Notes: generated from the sequence alone by a model not told the origin. A DNA stretch of 64,000 nt from Rhodobacteraceae bacterium EhC02 (GCA_001650895.1 LXYH01000034.1:1-64000); one strand, 5' to 3'; numbered from the stretch's first letter, positions 15,805-24,511 are shown. Numbers and translations: made by a program.

Positions 15805-18538
15805 CGTCGTCCTCTTCCGTGCCGTAGATTTCGCGGAACTTCTGGGTGTTGATGATATATTCGACCCGATCGTTCGGCTTGCTGGACGGGGGGAGACTAA
15901 TGCTCCATCCGATCACGGGGCGTTCCGGCAGTCTGTCGAGCACGCTCTTGTCGCGCAACTGATCGATGTCCTTTTCCTCTGGCGCACGAACCTTCACGAC
16001 ATGAAGAACGAACAGCGGCTTGTCGCGGACCTGACGATAGATTCTGTCAGGGAAAGACGGGCGTTTGTCCGGGTCCTTGCCATCGAGCTTTTCCGCAGCC
16101 AGATACGCGGCCTCTGCCTGCTTGGCCTTGTTTTCATCGACTCCGATTCGTTCCACGCCTCGTGAGGCGATACGCGCGCGTTTGCCGCTCATGGACAGAA
16201 GATGATCCCCGAGGTCAGCATAGCCGATACGGCGCATCTGCGGACCGACGGCCCATCCGCCGATGTCAAAGCTGCCCGCCTCGCTCTTTACGTCGGTGAC
16301 AAGGACATCCCACAGTTTCAGTTCGTCCGCCTGGCGATCGCGGATGTAATTGCGGACCGGTCCGGGCTGGGTCAGGAATGCCTGTTCATGGTTGCGCCAT
16401 CCCAGCAGGAACTGATCGATCATTTCGACCGGAACGTCATTCACCAGATTGCCGCCATTCACCTTGACGGCGGCGTCTGGCCCCAGTCCACGCGCTGCCA
16501 TGTCCTCAAGCAGGCGAACGGCGGCCTTTTCGTTGGCTTCGAGTTCCTTGGGCTTCGCCGTGATCTTTGCCGTCTCGACCCAGGCATTGGACAGGCCGAT
16601 CAGGATGTGTTTCTGGCCGGAACCCATCTTGTTGCGGGCGGTCACCAGAAGCGACGCAGGGTGGCTCCGCACGGCCAGGCCGAAGTCCGAAGGGGTCGCC
16701 TTGGCCTTCTCCATCTTCTTCAACTCGAAATGCAGCTCCTCACTCGCCTCGGCGATGTGGGCATACCAGTCGATCGCTTCGGAGGGCATCCAGATGCGGC
16801 ATAGATCCTCGTAGCCGCCGCGATAGCCGAACCAGCGGCCCATCTGCATCAGCGTGTCATACATCATGGTGTTGCGGAGGAACCAGGTGACCGTCAGGCC
16901 TTCGAGCGTGAGGCCCCGCGACAACGAAAAGCCGCCGACCGCAATGACCGTCTGACCGAGGTTGGATTCGCCGGAATAGTCGAGACCATTGGCGCTGCTG
17001 TTCACCTCGACCACCTTTGCCGCGGCGACCGCTTCAAGCATGGCCGCAAGCACCTTTGACCAGTCAGGTTCCGCGTCGAAATACTCCCGTTCCCAAGTGT
17101 CATGCAGATCGGCGATCATCGCGTCGCGCAATGCCGCTTCACCGCGCGCACCGTTGACACGCAGCGAGTCCTGAATGGAGCCGACGTATTGGTGCAAACG
17201 GTTCCGCAGCAGCCCTTGCACCTTCGTGAAACGGCTTGCATTCACCAGCATCGAGCAGTGTTTCGAGGCCTGGCCGCGCAGGTTCCGGATCGTCCGTGCG
17301 ATCAGGAATGCACGAACGGCCTCTTTCAGGCTTTCAGGCAATTCATCGACCGTCTGGTCGATGCGGTGCTTGATCGGCAGAACGTCTTCGTTGTCGGTGA
17401 TGTAGCGCAGCCAGATCGGATCTCCGTCATCGGGTATTCCGTCGATGAAGATCTTCTTGGCACCGAAGTAGTTGGATGGCGCATCCAACCCGACGATGAA
17501 GTGCTTCGGAAACAGATCTTCCTTGAGCACTTCGTCATCCTGATCCGGATCGACGAAAATGTTGGCGAAGGGCGTCGCCGTGTAGCCGACGTAGCAGCTG
17601 CGGTGAAACATGTTCAGCAGATCCCGGATCTGCCCGTTGATCTTGGTGATCTCGTCTTTCGAATACTTCGTGTTGATCGAAGCGTTGTCGGCTTCGTCGT
17701 CGATCAGCAGCATCGGCTGGTCGATCATCTGATCGTCGCCCCTGGCGCTGTTCTCGCGCAGCCAGTCCAGCAGGTTGCGGAGCGTGTTGTGGTTCTTTTT
17801 GATGACCAGGACCACCGGAACCTTGTAGGAATCGATCTGGCTGGTGTTGGTGGACGCCGTGTCCTTGCGGAAATCCGCAAGCGTGTTGGTCAGGCTGACC
17901 GGAACATGGCGGTCATCGAAGAGCCCGACACCGATGGCGCGGTTGCCCTTCTTGCCCTGCGTCGCCAACCGCCCGGTGTCGCGACCGATGAAGCCTTCGT
18001 CGATCCTCTCCTGGGTCTGGTTGCGCAGGTTGTTGTGGATGCCTGCGATCACGACGATCAGGCGGTAGCCCGCATCCGCAGCCTTGCAGATCAGGCCGGT
18101 GTAGTTCGCCGTCTTGCCGCTCTGGACGTGACCGACCACCATTCCGCGGCGATCCCACTTCTCCGCCAACCCCGGGTTGCCCAGGCGACCAAGGATGCGG
18201 TCCGTCAGCTCATCGGTGGTGGTGATGACATCGTGGGGCAGACCATTCTTGTGAAGCAGTTTCTTGTATCGGTCCCAGTAGAACGGGTCGATGGACGCCT
18301 TGGCCTCGTCCAGCCACGGACGAAAGCTCTCATCGTCGACCATCGCCCCCAGCCCCATGGTGATGCCGAAACGCTCCTCGATGTCGCGCGCAAGCTGCTC
18401 GAGCGCATCCGGCGCGGCATTCACGTTCAGCGCCACATTCATCGTGGTTATGAAGGACCGCAGCTCGTAACCGCTCTTGCGTTGATGTGCCAGTGATTGC
18501 GAGACGACATCGTCTAGATGCTTGAGCGCTGCGGTCAC
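15782..18538 (-). CDS. Z1-domain helicase-like ATPase
   Basis: 918-residue superfamily 2-like ATPase with the Z1 domain. Walker A is GHVQSGKT (136-143), motif II is DDEADN (280-285), motif III-like is TATP (320-323), and the C-terminal lobe has SRGLTLEGL (540-548) and the arginine-finger-like QMGRWFGYR (565-573). The C-terminal 300 residues carry no recognised domain. It starts with GTG at 18538 inside the GTGA overlap with the GHKL gene, with GGAGA six bases upstream, so it is translationally coupled. In related loci Z1 proteins pair with MutL/MORC-type ATPases; a role in DNA translocation or unwinding ahead of the nuclease is inferred. Confidence 0.92.
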   Translation of the reverse strand: MTAALKHLDDVVSQSLAHQRKSGYELRSFITTMNVALNVNAAPDALEQLARDIEERFGITMGLGAMVDDESFRPWLDEAKASIDPFYWDRYKKLLHKNGLPHDVITTTDELTDRILGRLGNPGLAEKWDRRGMVVGHVQSGKTANYTGLICKAADAGYRLIVVIAGIHNNLRNQTQERIDEGFIGRDTGRLATQGKKGNRAIGVGLFDDRHVPVSLTNTLADFRKDTASTNTSQIDSYKVPVVLVIKKNHNTLRNLLDWLRENSARGDDQMIDQPMLLIDDEADNASINTKYSKDEITKINGQIRDLLNMFHRSCYVGYTATPFANIFVDPDQDDEVLKEDLFPKHFIVGLDAPSNYFGAKKIFIDGIPDDGDPIWLRYITDNEDVLPIKHRIDQTVDELPESLKEAVRAFLIARTIRNLRGQASKHCSMLVNASRFTKVQGLLRNRLHQYVGSIQDSLRVNGARGEAALRDAMIADLHDTWEREYFDAEPDWSKVLAAMLEAVAAAKVVEVNSSANGLDYSGESNLGQTVIAVGGFSLSRGLTLEGLTVTWFLRNTMMYDTLMQMGRWFGYRGGYEDLCRIWMPSEAIDWYAHIAEASEELHFELKKMEKAKATPSDFGLAVRSHPASLLVTARNKMGSGQKHILIGLSNAWVETAKITAKPKELEANEKAAVRLLEDMAARGLGPDAAVKVNGGNLVNDVPVEMIDQFLLGWRNHEQAFLTQPGPVRNYIRDRQADELKLWDVLVTDVKSEAGSFDIGGWAVGPQMRRIGYADLGDHLLSMSGKRARIASRGVERIGVDENKAKQAEAAYLAAEKLDGKDPDKRPSFPDRIYRQVRDKPLFVLHVVKVRAPEEKDIDQLRDKSVLDRLPERPVIGWSISLPPSSKPNDRVEYIINTQKFREIYGTEEDDDGAFEDD

Positions 18539-20025
18539 GAGGTTTCTCCCTGAATTTCTTCAACAAGCTGTCGAATCGCTTCCTTGTGGTGGATGAACGG
18601 CTCCGTCGAGCATAGAGTCCTCACCACGTCATTTCCTGTCATGCTCGAATTCAGCAGCGCCCGGACGGCGATCTCGGCCGAGTCTGCGAGATCGGTGAAA
18701 TCCGCCGCATCCTGCGTCACATCCTCGGCACCGCCCAGCATGTCCGCGTGCAATGCCGCAATGGGCAGGCCGCTTCCCAGGAGGCTGATGCAGGTCTTGA
18801 ACCCATGCCGGAACTCTTCGGGCAGCGCGGCTGCGAAACCGGTGATCGAGGGGTGCTCGACGTTGGGGCGGTAGACGATACCACCATCCTTCTGGATACG
18901 GTTCCAGAGCGGCAGATACTCATCTGACACGAGTTTCCGGCCCCGCCGCTGGTAGGTGCGCTTCGATGTTCCCTGGAGCCGCTCGACGATCTTTCGCAAG
19001 CGTTCGCGAACAACTGGCGGCATCTGAGCCGATGCCTTGCGCACGTCGATCTTCCAGTCCGAGTCCATGGTGTTCGGGATATCGACGCGCACCCTTGCCA
19101 GCTTCGTCAGTTCTGTCTGCCGTGCGAGGCCCAGCCAGCTGCCGGCGATGATAAGGCGGCGTTCGCGATAGATGTAGAAACCTTGGGACCGCAGATGGCC
19201 TTCGGGGCCGCCCAGGTCATCCCATGCGGTCTTTGACATCTTCTTGTGGTGGGGAAGTGTGAAGCACTGGGTGACGACTTCGCCGTTCAGCAGCGGCAGG
19301 GGTTCCTCTGGGCCTGGCTGAGTCGCCGGGTGGTCGGTCGCGAAGGGATCGATCGGCGAGAGCTTGCGCTCGTTGAGCAGTATCCGCAGGTCGGGTCTGC
19401 TCCCTTCCATGTAGCGGTGAAAGCATAGCCGTAGGTGGCGTTCTGCGCCGGAAATGGCCTTGTTGATCTCCGCAGATCGCTTGGCAACATCATGCCTGAA
19501 GTTGGTCGAGAGCCGGTCAAGCTTGCGCCAAAGCACAATGGTCCCCGTATCCGGCAAACTGTCCGCGACGGGTATGTCGGTCAGGTCATCCTCGAGGTCG
19601 ACGCGCCAGTCGTTGGTCTCTACAACCTTGTCGAGATCCCATGTCGCGGCGGACGTCTGACCATCCTTCCTGGAGATCACGGTCAACTGGCGGCATTGCG
19701 AAAAGCTCGCGCTCTTCAGGCCCAACCCGAACCGCCCAAGATCGTGGCCTTCGCGTTCCTGTAGTGGGTTCTTTGTTCCCGGTCGCATGGCTTCGATCAG
19801 TTCGGGCTCGGTCATGCCTGACCCGTTGTCGACGATCGCGATCCAGGGTTCATCCGTCGCCGTTTCCGCGAGTATCTCGACCTTGGATGCCTTGGCGGTC
19901 ACCGAGTTGTCTATGACATCGGCCATGGCCGTCTCTAAAGTATATCCAAAATCCCGCATTCCCTCGATCAAAGAGGCCGCGTGCGGAGTCGCGTCTGCTT
20001 GTCTTTTTGTTGTAAGGGCAACCAT
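18535..20025 (-). CDS. MutL/MORC-like GHKL ATPase
   Basis: 496-residue ATPase of the GHKL (gyrase, Hsp90, histidine kinase, MutL) fold. The N box is ADVIDNS (35-41), the G1 box DNGSGM (66-71), and the G2 box GRFGLGLKS (97-105). The form of the G2 box with GLGLKSAS is that of MutL and MORC proteins, not histidine kinases. The middle carries a second S5-like fold, with a conserved Lys/Arg patch near 315-350. It is the first gene of the four-gene operon. These ATPases dimerise on ATP and act as DNA clamps; I infer that it senses or clamps unmodified DNA for the downstream Z1 and nuclease proteins. Confidence 0.9.
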   Translation of the reverse strand: MVALTTKRQADATPHAASLIEGMRDFGYTLETAMADVIDNSVTAKASKVEILAETATDEPWIAIVDNGSGMTEPELIEAMRPGTKNPLQEREGHDLGRFGLGLKSASFSQCRQLTVISRKDGQTSAATWDLDKVVETNDWRVDLEDDLTDIPVADSLPDTGTIVLWRKLDRLSTNFRHDVAKRSAEINKAISGAERHLRLCFHRYMEGSRPDLRILLNERKLSPIDPFATDHPATQPGPEEPLPLLNGEVVTQCFTLPHHKKMSKTAWDDLGGPEGHLRSQGFYIYRERRLIIAGSWLGLARQTELTKLARVRVDIPNTMDSDWKIDVRKASAQMPPVVRERLRKIVERLQGTSKRTYQRRGRKLVSDEYLPLWNRIQKDGGIVYRPNVEHPSITGFAAALPEEFRHGFKTCISLLGSGLPIAALHADMLGGAEDVTQDAADFTDLADSAEIAVRALLNSSMTGNDVVRTLCSTEPFIHHKEAIRQLVEEIQGETS

Positions 20026-20262
20026 TCGTTATATGCCAAAGATTCAATAAAATTTTCATCCGGGCTCGGCAGCGAGTCACCGGTATAGGTCAATCATGAG
20101 CACAGCTTTGTGGCGAAATGAAGAGAGTTAACGAAAATAAATACACTTTTCAGCGGCATGCGGCTCCGGCTATGTCTGGTGTTCTGGCATAGACCTTGCA
20201 GTCTGTCTCCTGATCCTGTGGACAGGATAATTTCGATGTCGTGCCGCGCGGATACGATGGCT

Positions 20263-20541
20263 CTACTCGCCATTTTTATCGTCTGAAATCGGGTTCAGCC
20301 CGAGGAATTCTCTATCCCGCTTGTTGGTGATCATATTCTCGACCGCAGCTCTTGTGCGATCCGCTTTCTCGATCGACAGGGAGTTCAACAGCGCAAGAAA
20401 AGCGCTGCCGTAAATGATCTTGCGGCGTGTATCGGCCTTTCGTTCTTCGGGCTTTGCTTTCTATGACAGGTCGGACAGAAGCGCCTTCTTCTGCTCTATC
20501 TTCCGCGTGAGCTTCTCGATTTTCATCGTGTTTCTTGACAT
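20263..20541 (-). pseudogene. TraC/TraD-like conjugal transfer protein with amber stop
   Basis: 92 codons from ATG 20541 to TAG 20263-20265, broken by an in-frame TAG at 20461-20463 after codon 26. The text MKIEKLTRKIEQKKALLSDL, stop, KAKPEERKADTRRKIIYGSA resembles the small oriT-binding TraC/TraD proteins of alphaproteobacterial conjugative plasmids, with a basic coiled-coil N-terminus and a TRRKIIxG motif. In those plasmids such genes are transcribed away from oriT, and an oriT-like sequence lies about 120 bases upstream here. The stop probably inactivates it, unless an amber suppressor is present. Confidence 0.55.
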
Positions 20542-20659
20542 CCTGATCGCCCTTTCCTTTTTGATCATGAATAGGATGTCGTGTCTGAATGGTTGGCTCG
20601 CTCCAACTTTTTCGAAGCAATGATCGGACTTGCGTTGCTACGAACCTGACGACCGGGAC

Positions 20660-20700
20660 AGGTCGGAAGGCGCAATTACGCAAACGTCCCGTTTGCAGCG
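20660..20700. other. Candidate oriT (Ti/Q-type) remnant
   Basis: The sequence GGAAGGCGCAATTACG (20665-20680) resembles the nic-region core of Ti-plasmid-type origins of transfer as I remember it (AAGGGCGCAATTA). It is followed by a perfect 7-base inverted repeat, GCAAACG-TCC-CGTTTGC (20680-20696), the usual layout of a relaxase site. Its place upstream of a Tra-like gene fits. The match is from memory, and no relaxase gene lies in the window. Confidence 0.4.
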
Positions 20701-20764
20701 CGCCTGCCTCGGGCTTTTTTGTAGCGTGTTTGACGTCAGCACCCACCGGACAGATTTAGGGGTT

Positions 20765-22195
20765 TGAGCAACGGAGGAATTCTGGTTCATCGAAGCCATT
20801 ATGGAGCGAAGGTGAACAAGAAGTCCGGAACATCGAAAGACGCCGCTGACAAGCTGGTCAGGGGCATCAAGCGGAAGACGCGCAAGAACTACTCGGCCGA
20901 GGAGAAGATTAGGATTGTCCTGGTTGGCCTACGGGGCGAGGAGAGCATTGCCGCGCTGTGCCGCCGGGAGGGGATTGCCGAGAGTCTGTATTATTCCTGG
21001 TCGAAGGAGTTTCTCGAAGCCGGCAAACAGCGTCTCGCTGGCGAAACGGCGAGGCAGGCAACGACTCCGGAGGTGAAGGAACTGCGCTCCGAGGCGGCCG
21101 CGCTGAAGGAGGTGGTCGCCGAACTAACCCTGAACAACCGACTGCTCAAAAAGCATGATCGGGGATGGGGAGGACGGAGAATGAGATACCCTGCCTCTGA
21201 GAAGCTTGAAATCATCCGCACGGTGTAAGCCTCGCATCTGCCGGTCAGGCAGACGCTGGCGATGCTCGGCATTCCCAGCAGCACCTATTACCAATGGTAT
21301 GCTCGCTGGGTCGATGGTGACGTTGACGCGCTTGCCGATCGCTCGCCACGCCCGCGGTCGGTGTGGAACCGCATCCCGGATGACATCCGTCAGGCCTTCC
21401 TCGAGTTCGCGCTGGACCACGAAGACCTGACACCGCGCGAGCTGGCAGTTAAATACACCGATGAGAAGTAGTATTTTATATCGGAATCATCGGCTTACCG
21501 AATTCTCAAGTCTGCCGATCTGATTACGGCGCCAGCCCATGTGGCCATTCGGGCTGCGGACGAGTTCCGGGATAAGACGACACGCTCGAACGAGCTCTGG
21601 CAAACCGATTTCACCTATCCCAAGGTCATCGGCTGGGGCTGATTCTATCTTAGCACGATCCTCGACGATTACAGCCGCCACTTCATCGCTTGGAAGCTGT
21701 GCACCAAGATGAAGGCCGCCGACGTAACCGACACGCTGGAACTGGCGCTGGAGAAATCCGGTTGCGATCACGCTTCAGTGGCTCAGAAGCCAAGGCTGCT
21801 TCGCGACAATGGCGCGTCACACGTCGCCGCTGACCTAGCGGATTATCTCGGAGCCAAGGGCATGGATCACGTCCGCGGTGCGCCGCATCATCCGCAGACC
21901 CAAGGCAAGATCGAGCGCTGGCACCAGACAATGAAGAACCGGGTCTGCTCGAAAACTACTTCCTGCCCGGTGATCTCGAACGCCAGATTGGCGCCTTCGT
22001 CGATTACTACAACAACCGCCGATACCACGAGAGTCTGGGCAATCTGACGCGCGCCGACGTCTATCACGACCGCGCCGCCAGAATCCAGAAAATGAGAGAG
22101 GAGATCAAGAAACAGACCATCCGCAAACGCCGCTTGCAGCACCAATCCGCTGCCGCTTAAACTTAAACAAAAATCGAACCAGAGCCTCCGTTACA
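20765..22195 (+). mobile_element. Decayed IS3-family insertion sequence with terminal repeats
   Basis: About 1.43 kb bounded by imperfect terminal inverted repeats. The left end starts TGAGCAACGGAGGAATTCTG; the right end, read inward, starts TGTAACGGAGGCTCTGGTTC. The termini are therefore TG...CA as in IS3 elements. The transposase inside has several stops. The bases flanking the two ends do not match, so no target-site duplication is visible, which suggests a later rearrangement or deletion at one end. Confidence 0.75.
20812..22160 (+). pseudogene. IS3-family transposase, multiply interrupted
   Basis: The first part (GTG 20812) encodes an orfA-type helix-turn-helix protein: NYSAEEKIRIVLVGLRGEES then ALCRREGIAESLYYSWSKEF. 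It is fused by a small deletion near 21150 to the orfB start (MRYPASEKLEIIR). The orfB text continues through stops at 21226-21228 (TAA), 21469-21471 (TAG) and 21640-21642 (TGA), and a frameshift near 21945. The rve integrase core is readable: LWQTDFTYPKV, ILDDYSRHFIAWKL, LRDNGASH and PHHPQTQGKIERWHQTMKN, holding the DDE residues. The end YYNNRRYHESLGNLTRADVY is typical. It is not functional. Confidence 0.85.
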
Positions 22196-22196
22196 A

Positions 22197-22505
22197 GACG
22201 GCCTGTGCTTTCCGGAAAACTCTGACGACGGACACAGCACGCTGAAGAAGTCCAACCGTGACGGCTTCCAGCTTCAATTGGGCAACATTCTAGATTTATA
22301 TCTTGGAAAAGATGTGATGAAGCTCTGGAAACTCGATTGGCCCCTATATGACGACAAGCAGATCTGCCATGTGCAGGTCACACGGGCGAACAAGCCCGTT
22401 TATGTGACATCCGAGGGCAAGGAAGAATTCTTCGTACGAAAAGAAGGGTCATCCCAGCCATTGAGCCGTGCTGAAGAGCACGAATGGAACAACGGGACAT
22501 TCTGA
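22197..22505 (+). pseudogene. AlbA_2/Schlafen-like DNA-binding protein, C-terminal stump
   Basis: From the first base beyond the IS end the frame reads DGLCFPENSDDGHSTLKKSN, then NRDGFQLQLGNIL, then DKQICHVQVTRANKPVYVTS, and ends FFVRKEGSSQPLSRAEEHEW before TGA 22503-22505. This is the C-terminal part of the AlbA_2 (divergent AAA-4, Schlafen-related) fold, recognised by the pattern KPVYxxxxxxEEFFVRxGxSxxxL. The N-terminal half with the ATP/DNA-binding part is absent, and the sequence to the left of the IS does not supply it. Hence this is a truncated gene. A TTG at 22278 could start a 75-residue peptide, but expression is doubtful. Confidence 0.6.
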
Positions 22506-22608
22506 AACCAGAAGAATGAAATGCTCCAGAGTTCACCCTTTGATCAATTTTCAACCAACTACCTATCAAATAACTTACACGGCTTTACTAGGAGCACCGC
22601 TTACAGGG

Positions 22609-22632
22609 TGGGGGGCCAGATGGGGGACCAGC
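22609..22632. repeat. Tandem 12-bp direct repeat beside tRNA-Leu
   Basis: Two adjacent near-identical 12-mers: TGGGGGGCCAGA (22609-22620) and TGGGGGACCAGC (22621-22632), about 50 bases from the 3' end of tRNA-Leu. Spacing and location would suit arm-type sites of a tyrosine integrase, but no integrase gene is seen. Confidence 0.4.
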
Positions 22633-22682
22633 AAGCCGCTCCTTTATTTTACTCTGAAAATTCAATCCCTTTTAGGGAAAGA

Positions 22683-22766
22683 TGGTGCGGGTGGTCGGAC
22701 TCGAACCGACACACCGTGAGGTAAGGGTGTTTGAGACCCTCGCGTCTACCATTCCGCCACACCCGC
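22683..22766 (-). tRNA. tRNA-Leu (anticodon CAA)
   Basis: 84 bases including an encoded CCA. The acceptor arm is GCGGGTG paired with CACCCGC. The anticodon stem AGGGT/ACCCT encloses the loop CTCAAAC, giving anticodon CAA (reads UUG). A long variable arm (class II tRNA) and the T-loop TTCGAGT are present. Its 3' end points toward the accessory region, the usual integration target of islands. Confidence 0.97.
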
Positions 22767-22950
22767 ACGGGCTGCATTGCGCTTTGCTGATCTATCGCCG
22801 GTCTGCTGCTGCGTCCAGTCGAAAACGCGCCGGACCTGCAGCAACAGGCGCGTTTTCCCTTTCCGGCAGCCAGCCGGACAGGTAAACACCCGGCCAGAAC
22901 AAGTGCGCAGGCCAGGCATCGCGCAGAGGCCGAAAGAACAGGCAGCAAGC

Positions 22951-23529
22951 ATGATACGATCGCTTTACGACTGGACCCTGCGACAGGCGCAGCATCCCCG
23001 CGCGCTCTGGGTCCTGGCCATCGTGTCCTTCATCGAATCCTCGGTCTTTCCTATCCCGCCAGACGTGCTGATGATACCGATGATCCTGGCGCGGCCCAAT
23101 CGGGCCTGGCTGATCGCAGGGGTGGCGCTGGTGACTTCGGTCCTCGGGGGCATCCTTGGCTATGCCATCGGGGCGCTTTTTTATGACACGCTGGGGCAGC
23201 CGATCCTCGAGGCGCTTGGCAAGGGCGACGCGATGGAGGCTTTCAACACCCGCTTCAACGAATTCGGCTTCTGGCCGGTGCTGATCGCGGGGATCACGCC
23301 CTTTCCCTACAAGGTGATCACCATCATGTCGGGCTGGACCGGCATGCCCCTGGGCGTGTTCATCGTCACTTCGATCATCGCGCGGGGCCTGCGTTTCTTC
23401 ATCGTGGCGGGGCTTCTGTGGAAATTCGGCGCACCCATTCGTGATTTCATCGAGAAGCGCCTGGGCTTGCTGTTTACCCTGTTCGTGATCATCCTGCTGG
23501 CCGGGTTCTACGGAGTACGCTTCCTGTGA
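22951..23529 (+). CDS. YqaA/DedA-family membrane protein
   Basis: 192-residue inner-membrane protein of the SNARE-associated/DedA superfamily, YqaA branch. Predicted membrane segments lie at about 20-40, 48-75 and 130-190. The re-entrant-loop signatures ESSVFPIPPDVLM (residues 28-40) and the FPYKVITIMSGW region (near 128) are clear. DedA proteins act in lipid flipping and envelope maintenance. The ATG at 22951 is the first credible start after the tRNA gene; upstream codons read as non-coding. The stop overlaps the dsbB start (GTGA), so both are probably one transcript. Confidence 0.88.
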   Translation: MIRSLYDWTLRQAQHPRALWVLAIVSFIESSVFPIPPDVLMIPMILARPNRAWLIAGVALVTSVLGGILGYAIGALFYDTLGQPILEALGKGDAMEAFNTRFNEFGFWPVLIAGITPFPYKVITIMSGWTGMPLGVFIVTSIIARGLRFFIVAGLLWKFGAPIRDFIEKRLGLLFTLFVIILLAGFYGVRFL

Positions 23530-23999
23530 CACTGACCGCACGCCACTGGATGATGCTGGCCGCTGCCGGATCGCTGGCCCTGATGCTGGGCGCGCTGGCC
23601 TTCCAGCATATCGGCGGCATGGCCCCGTGCAAACTCTGCCTCTGGCAGCGCTGGCCCCATGCCGCGGCGATCGGCATTGGCGGACTTGCCGCGCTGGCGC
23701 TGTTGCCGGCCGTCCTGCTGGCGGGGATGGGGCTTCTGGCGGCACTCGCCACATCGGGGATCGGCGCCTATCACACCGGCGTCGAGCGCGGCTGGTGGGA
23801 AGGCCCGGCCTCCTGCAGCGGGGGCGGCGTGGCGGACCAATCCGCGCAGGATCTTTTCGCGCAGATCATGGCCGCGCCCCTGATCCGCTGCGACGAAGTT
23901 CCGTGGGAGATGTTCGGCCTGTCCATGGCCAGCTGGAATGCGCTGGTGTCGCTGGGGCTTGCGGGTCTCTGGCTGATGGCGCTGCGCGCCGCCCGCTGA
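23526..23999 (+). CDS. dsbB: Disulfide bond formation protein B
   Basis: 157-residue membrane protein that reoxidises DsbA and passes electrons to quinone. The first redox pair is Cys35-x-x-Cys38 (APCKLCLWQRW), placed after the first membrane segment. The second periplasmic pair is the Cys of PASCSGG (near 98) and of IRCDEVPW (near 123). Four hydrophobic segments are visible. It starts with GTG overlapping the yqaA stop by four bases. The WQRW sequence after the first pair is typical of alphaproteobacterial DsbB. Confidence 0.93.
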   Translation: MTLTARHWMMLAAAGSLALMLGALAFQHIGGMAPCKLCLWQRWPHAAAIGIGGLAALALLPAVLLAGMGLLAALATSGIGAYHTGVERGWWEGPASCSGGGVADQSAQDLFAQIMAAPLIRCDEVPWEMFGLSMASWNALVSLGLAGLWLMALRAAR

Positions 24000-24003
24000 G
24001 GCG

Positions 24004-24432
24004 TCAACGCCCCGACTTGCGGGTGCTCAGCAGCAGGTTCGTCTCGGAACTGACGACCCCCTCAAGACGCCGTATCGCGGCCAGGGCGCGGTCCAGATCC
24101 TCCAGCGTGGCCGTCCCGATCTCGATGATCATGTCCCAGCGGCCATTCGTGTTATGGACGGCGCGCACATCCGGCAGGCCGGTCAGCTGGCGCTGGATGC
24201 GGTCCGCGCCGCGCCCTTCCACGGCGATCATCATCAGGCCGCGGACCGGATCCTGCGCGACATCGCCCTTCAGCACCACGCTGAATCCGATGATGTCACC
24301 CTGCCGCTGCAGCCGTTCCATCCGCGCCCGCACCGTCGTGCGCGATACGCCCAGTTGATCCGACAGCGCCGACAACGAGGCGCGGGCATCGTGGCGCAAG
24401 GCGCGGATCAACGCCTGATCGGTATCATCCAT
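24004..24432 (-). CDS. Lrp/AsnC-family transcriptional regulator
   Basis: 142-residue regulator from ATG 24432, preceded by AAGGA; an ATG at 24453 would add seven residues. Residues 3-55 form the AsnC helix-turn-helix (DQALIRALRHDARASLSALS then GVSRTTVRARMERL), followed by the RAM ligand-binding domain from about 65 (GLMMIAVEG). It is divergent from arginase and ornithine cyclodeaminase genes, which strongly suggests that it is their arginine- or ornithine-responsive regulator. It is convergent with dsbB, with four bases between the stops. Confidence 0.88.
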   Translation of the reverse strand: MDDTDQALIRALRHDARASLSALSDQLGVSRTTVRARMERLQRQGDIIGFSVVLKGDVAQDPVRGLMMIAVEGRGADRIQRQLTGLPDVRAVHNTNGRWDMIIEIGTATLEDLDRALAAIRRLEGVVSSETNLLLSTRKSGR

Positions 24433-24511
24433 TTTGGCGTATCCTTCGTCCATTTCGGCAAACCTTGGCCCATATTGATCATTTTGCTGGGTTCATTCCA
24501 TCCCGAAATGG
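24429..24511. promoter_or_regulatory. Candidate operators between asnC-type gene and arginase
   Basis: Three related 9-mers lie in the divergent region: CCATTTTGG (24429-24437), CCATTTCGG (24450-24458), and its exact reverse complement CCGAAATGG (24503-24511). Spaced boxes of this kind suit Lrp/AsnC octamers. The first overlaps the start codon of the regulator gene, which would allow autorepression. Binding is inferred. Confidence 0.45.

Noticed and set aside
20764-21228. Transposase ORF as an intact 154-residue protein
   Set aside because: The end of this frame results from a small deletion that fuses the orfA and orfB frames, and the rest of orfB has several stops, so it is treated as a pseudogene.
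22951-22968. Upstream start at 22777 for the YqaA gene
   Set aside because: The extra 58 residues are Cys/Arg/Pro-rich and begin close to the tRNA gene; ATG 22951 begins the conserved protein.
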